64,000 nt of DNA, taken from positions 5,941,001 to 6,005,000 of the forward strand of contig OZ014421.1 of assembly GCA_963965975.1 (NCBI GenBank), given 5' to 3'. Source of the DNA: Xestospongia bergquistia. Its lineage: Eukaryota; Porifera; Demospongiae; Haplosclerida; Petrosiidae. The notes below the pieces were generated by a model that did not search any database, was not told the origin of the DNA, and saw only the letters and a list, made by a program, of their open reading frames with translations. Made by a program: the position numbers and the translations under genes. Shown here piece after piece: positions 60,095 to 64,000 of this stretch. The number at the start of each line of letters is the position of its first letter. The stretch's first letter is position 1.

Positions 60095-60480
60095 ATCTGA
60101 TTGGATCAAACAAAAGTATAAAACAAATAAAGTGATAACTATTTTTACATATGCTGAATTCATTTCTTTAAATTTGTTAATGTATTTTTAAAGGATGTGC
60201 CTATAGGTCTGGCTGCATTGCTGTGTATGGTTAATAATTAGGGGGTGGGGATCAGTTTAATACGCAACAAAGTACAAATTTCCAGCTGGACTTATATGCA
60301 CTGTCTATTTTAAATCTGCTTAATTAGATTTTTTGTCTTTGTTTTTATTAGTATATTAATTATTACATCATATTATTCAATTGTTGATACTTTTGTGTAA
60401 GAATGTGTTTTGTAATCAATTTAAACTACAGATATCCTCTTGGAATTCTAGTATTATATTTAATGCTGTCCCAGTAGACA
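60095..60480 (+). other. 3' flank of unit 20 joined to truncated unit 21
   Basis: Poly(A) signal, spacer, T-rich stretch and shared junction; nothing else seen. Confidence 0.5.
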
Positions 60481-60483
60481 ACA

Positions 60484-61276
60484 TTGGAAGAATTATGTTC
60501 ATTTTGTAGTTCAAGAGCAGTTATCTCTTTCTTTAACTCACCTAATGACTCCATTGGACTACCTATGATCAGTCTTTATGGTATGGGTAGTCAACCTCTT
60601 AGCTATGTCTTTGACAACAATGATGATCTTAGACAAAATGATTCTCAACTGAGAAATGTCACTCTCAACATACAACAATTAACTAGTACAGTTCAACCTA
60701 TGCTTATGTTGGAGATAATGTTGTTCTGACCTGTCACTTTGAGCTACATGGCTGAACTCATTACACTTCTGTACAATGGAATCATACAAGTAGTGAATAA
60801 TGGAAAAAATATGACATTGCAACTAACCACACTAACTCAACTTTTTATCATCAGTCAATTGACAATTAGGAATGTCAGCAACAGTGATTTGGTGAATTAC
60901 ATATGTGTGCTTCTTAGAATATATTTAAAGAAAATTTCCTTGAACAGTAAGTTATTATTGTTATTCTGTTTATATCCAAATGTTTATAAATAAACTATTT
61001 ACTGTAGCATCTTTTCCCACATTATCATTGATGTCAATTAACATTATTCTTCTAACAGTCCTCAGTATCACAACATCTACTAATACAAAACATACACCTA
61101 ATGTACTATCAACTATATCAAGTATAACATTACCTACTAATACATTATCAATCATTACAACATCTACTAATATAAAGCCAACATCTAGTATGAAGTCAAT
61201 GGGTACACTGTCTATTGATCCAGTATTCACTAGTAGGCCAACAACACAAATCAACAAGAAGAATATCACATTATAA
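60484..61276 (+). pseudogene. Unit 21: truncated chimera of exon 2, type B Ig2 and type B stalk
   Basis: Half exon 2 (to about 60697) is fused to type B Ig2, with TGA at 60727-60729; the rest of Ig2 is in other frames up to the donor at 60947. The type B exon 5 begins after the acceptor at 61058 and encodes the stalk. Near 61240 it jumps into a piece of type A tail (ACAAATCAACAAGAAGAATATCACATT), stopping at 61276, and then into type A 3' UTR. No membrane helix remains in this part. Confidence 0.72.
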
Positions 61277-61464
61277 ACAATCCATTGTATGTAAAACAAG
61301 ATGAAGTCACAAAAGTATAAAACAAATAAAGTGATAACTATTTTTACATATGCTGAATCCATTTTTTAAATTTGTTAATGTATTTTTAAAGGATGTGCCT
61401 ATAGGTCTGGCTCAAAGTAATACATTGCTATGGGGATCAGTTTAATACGCAACAAAATACTAAG

Positions 61465-61981
61465 TACAATATTGGTATCAATACAGAGTACACTGTCCAT
61501 TGCTATAACTTCTGCCATTATACCTACAGCTAGTGAGGCCATAAGACTTGAAATAGTAATAGGAACAACTATAGCCATACTAGTTGTGATAATACTACTC
61601 ATTTTAATAGTCATCACACTTTTATTGATAATAATGCATCAAAAGAAGAAACAAAAAATGATACTTGGATTGAAGAAGAATCAGAACATGATGTTGCCAC
61701 TATTAATGAAGATACAGTGTACTCCATCCATTATCAATAGAGACAAAGATGTACCACCTGAAGTACCACCTCAATTATTTGATGATATTGATGAACATGA
61801 TAGTACTAGTGACTTGTACCAATTGAATGATCATTCATATGATTATGTTATAGCTAATAATCAAGTAGTGTTTGACATATTGGATAAACCTAGTAATAAT
61901 GATAACTCTACAACTGTGTATTGTCTTCCTCATTATGACTCTGTTAGTAATGTTATTGAACTATTATATGATCAAACTTAA
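61465..61981 (+). pseudogene. Type B terminal-exon relic behind unit 21, doubly frameshifted but open
   Basis: Like the relic at 56990-57526: one A missing in the AAACAAAAAA run, then the CCAT duplication, so the frame 61430-61981 stays open for 183 codons. It also lacks nine bases in the stalk (ATACAGAGTACACTG without ATTAATACA). Confidence 0.55.
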
Positions 61982-62526
61982 GATATTAATCCTCAAATAT
62001 CACAATATTATGATATTATTACTAACATGATTGAATCTCCTGTTACTTTTGATAATACAGAAAGAGACTATGACTTATCAATATTAATAAAATTGGTGTG
62101 TTTTTTTATAAAGTTTAATATCTTTATTTTATTATTAGATGAATAACAAATAGAAGTTAATGTCATTACATGTGTCAAACTATAGATAAAGTTAAGTTAA
62201 TATCGTTAATGATAATTAATACCATTCTCTATCGAAGGCCTATTTATCAAATACTAAAATAATAAAATACAACGTGAAAGAAATCAAAATTTAATACTAC
62301 ATGAACTTCTTTAATTTCAATGTACATTAATCACAGTAAATTAAAATTTTATTTTAGAACTTGATTACTTTACTGAAGAGTTGACAAATTGCTTGTTTAT
62401 TTAATATCAACACACACACTAACACCCACATCATCCATTACTTTTACTTTTCTACAATCATAAAATATAAATTGCTACAGTAGTAAGTTCATATACTCTA
62501 CTATCTCTATATTATATGAGGTCAAG
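61982..62526 (+). promoter_or_regulatory. Type B 3' UTR and class III promoter of unit 22
   Basis: Noncoding, close to the flanks of units 5 and 16. CCACATCATCCATT at 62426-62439, 101 bases before the ATG; the end is of the class I kind (AATTGCTACAGTAGTAAGTTC). Confidence 0.5.
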
Positions 62527-64000
62527 ATGTTGACAGTCTTTACTGCTGTGTTCATACTATTTAGTAAAACTGTGTTGTGTCAAAATCAAATAAGTAAACA
62601 GATCAATAATTTTCCTCATCATAGTTCTGATATCATCTCTTGTAGATCCAGTTCAATACAACATATTTTATGCTGTCTCCTTTGATGGTTCTAACCTCAC
62701 TAACACTGTTCATTTGAAATGTTTAAATGGTACTGGTAAACTAGTTGATGGAGATATTGGTCCAATGAACTCAATATCTGGTAACCTGGAATAATTCTTT
62801 GCTTTTAGTAGACACTCAGTACATGGTATTGGAAGAATTACCTTTATCTTTAAACCTGTTACTCCTGTATCAAAAGCAGTTATCTATTTCTTTAACTCAC
62901 CTTATTATCTCCATTGGATTACCTATGTTCAGTCTTTATGGTATGGGTAGTCAACCTCTTAACTACACCTTTGACAACAATGATAATCTCAGACAAAGTG
63001 ACTCTCGACTGAGAAATGTCACTCTCAATATACAAGAATTAACTACTGTAGTTCAACTTGATTTTATCTTCAATACTAGTATAATTGACTGGTTATTAAT
63101 AAGTGAAGTAAAGTTTTATAATGGTAAGTTAATATATAAACTATTGCATGATATATCATTAATACATTATCATATACTAGACACTCCAAAACCTCTCTTA
63201 ATTGACATAATTGTCTTCCAGGGTCGTCCCTCACTAACTATGACCTTAGGACCAGACAACCTGCAGTCTTTAGTCATTCTCTTCTGTACAGTAATCAATA
63301 CTAGTTCCTTTGAGTAGCAGTGGCAATATAATGAGAATGTGTTAGATCTTCCTGGTCGTTCACAAATATTAATAGGAGATGCTACAAGAACCAGTATACT
63401 AACTATTAATAAACTCAGATATACTGATACTGGAAATTATTCATGTATTGTAAGACATGGAACATTGAACGATACAAGATTCATAAAATTAGAATTAACA
63501 GGTACTGATTATTAATAATATTAACTTTAATTATCACTAATTTTTTAGCTAACATTACTGCTATATCTAATAGCATGACCTCAGCTGATAATGGACATAA
63601 TGTCACTCTATCATGTGAAGTCTATGGATATCTACCACCTAATATTACTATAATATGGAACTATAATACTGGAGTGATTAATAATGGAGAACATTATAAG
63701 ATTACAACAAATACTGGATCATTAATGGCAAATGACTACAATGGCAATACCACTAATAGTATTGTCAGTAATCTTACAATATATAATGTAAATAGCAGTG
63801 GCAATGGAACACATATGTGTATGATATTAGAAACATCACTACAAACAACAATTAGTCTATACAGTAAGTTTATTTATAGTTAAAATAACATTATTATGTG
63901 TTTTTATGCCCACATTTATGCAAATGTCACTGACACTTTTTCATAGTCATCAGTGTTACTATATCCGTTACAACATCTAAAAACATTAATACACCCACTA
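62527..64000 (+). pseudogene. Unit 22: receptor pseudogene, cut by window end
   Basis: Exon 1 62527-62593 (donor GTAAAC in place of GTAAGT), exon 2 62646-63123, exon 3 63181-63501, exon 4 63549-63863, exon 5 from 63947. Exon 2 lacks the SSGC segment and has a TAA where LGEF should be (near 62790), plus an insertion near 62905. Exon 3 has TAG in place of the core Trp (FEWQW to FE*QW, 63316-63318). Exon 4 is open, but its DNGTY signature reads GNGTH. The stalk continues past the window edge. Confidence 0.75.

Noticed and set aside
1-64000. tRNA or rRNA genes
   Set aside because: I found no cloverleaf or ribosomal signature; the tRNA-like bases at 19668-19684 are the primer-binding site of the LTR element.

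Overview
This window reads as an animal genome, most likely a demosponge such as Amphimedon queenslandica or a close relative. The reasons are strong AT-richness, introns of only about 46-85 bp, and a multigene family of receptors that combine a Ser/Thr-rich stalk, two Ig-like domains and sometimes a tyrosine kinase. That architecture recalls the two-Ig receptor tyrosine kinase and sponge adhesion molecules described from Geodia. The species call is inference; no ribosomal or mitochondrial marker is present.

Almost the whole window is one head-to-tail plus-strand array of about 22 related units plus a partial unit at the left edge, named here units 0 to 22. A complete unit has five exons: (1) signal peptide, (2) a beta-rich N-terminal domain of about 169 residues ending in a WLLISEVKFYN-type strand, (3) Ig1, (4) Ig2, (5) Thr/Ser-rich stalk, membrane helix and cytoplasmic tail. 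Every intron is phase 1, so any exon can join any other in frame. Exon 5 comes as type A (NPLY tail, no kinase), type A-kinase (same start, then a full tyrosine-kinase domain) or type B (a different stalk and tail). Behind the 3' end of many type A genes lies a second, 5'-truncated type B exon. I judge units 1, 2, 3, 6 (kinase), 8, 10 (type B), 11, 17 (short tail), 19 and 20 able to encode full products. Units 13 (kinase) and 14 are intact except for a missing 5' part. Units 4, 5, 7, 9, 12, 15, 16, 18, 21 and 22 are broken or chimeric.

The three kinase domains (units 6, 12, 13) look most like discoidin domain receptor (DDR) kinases, but all carry NFG instead of DFG, and each has further damage at the glycine loop, the catalytic lysine or the reading frame. 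They are probably pseudokinases.

One transposon complex interrupts the array. A hAT-type element (15525-22179) inserted between the promoter and the start codon of unit 6, and a Ty3/gypsy LTR element (15841-19933, minus strand) then inserted exactly at the hAT transposase start codon. A second copy of the hAT 3' end (35935-36461) sits in the same position before unit 12, showing that a block containing the transposon end was duplicated inside the array.

Together the units look like a rapidly evolving family of cell-surface recognition receptors. They share tails but differ in a short patch of exon 2 and in the FG-loop side of Ig1. Unequal crossing-over and gene conversion keep making chimeras, 5' truncations and kinase-less forms. 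A role in self/non-self recognition or adhesion is inference, not shown by the sequence.
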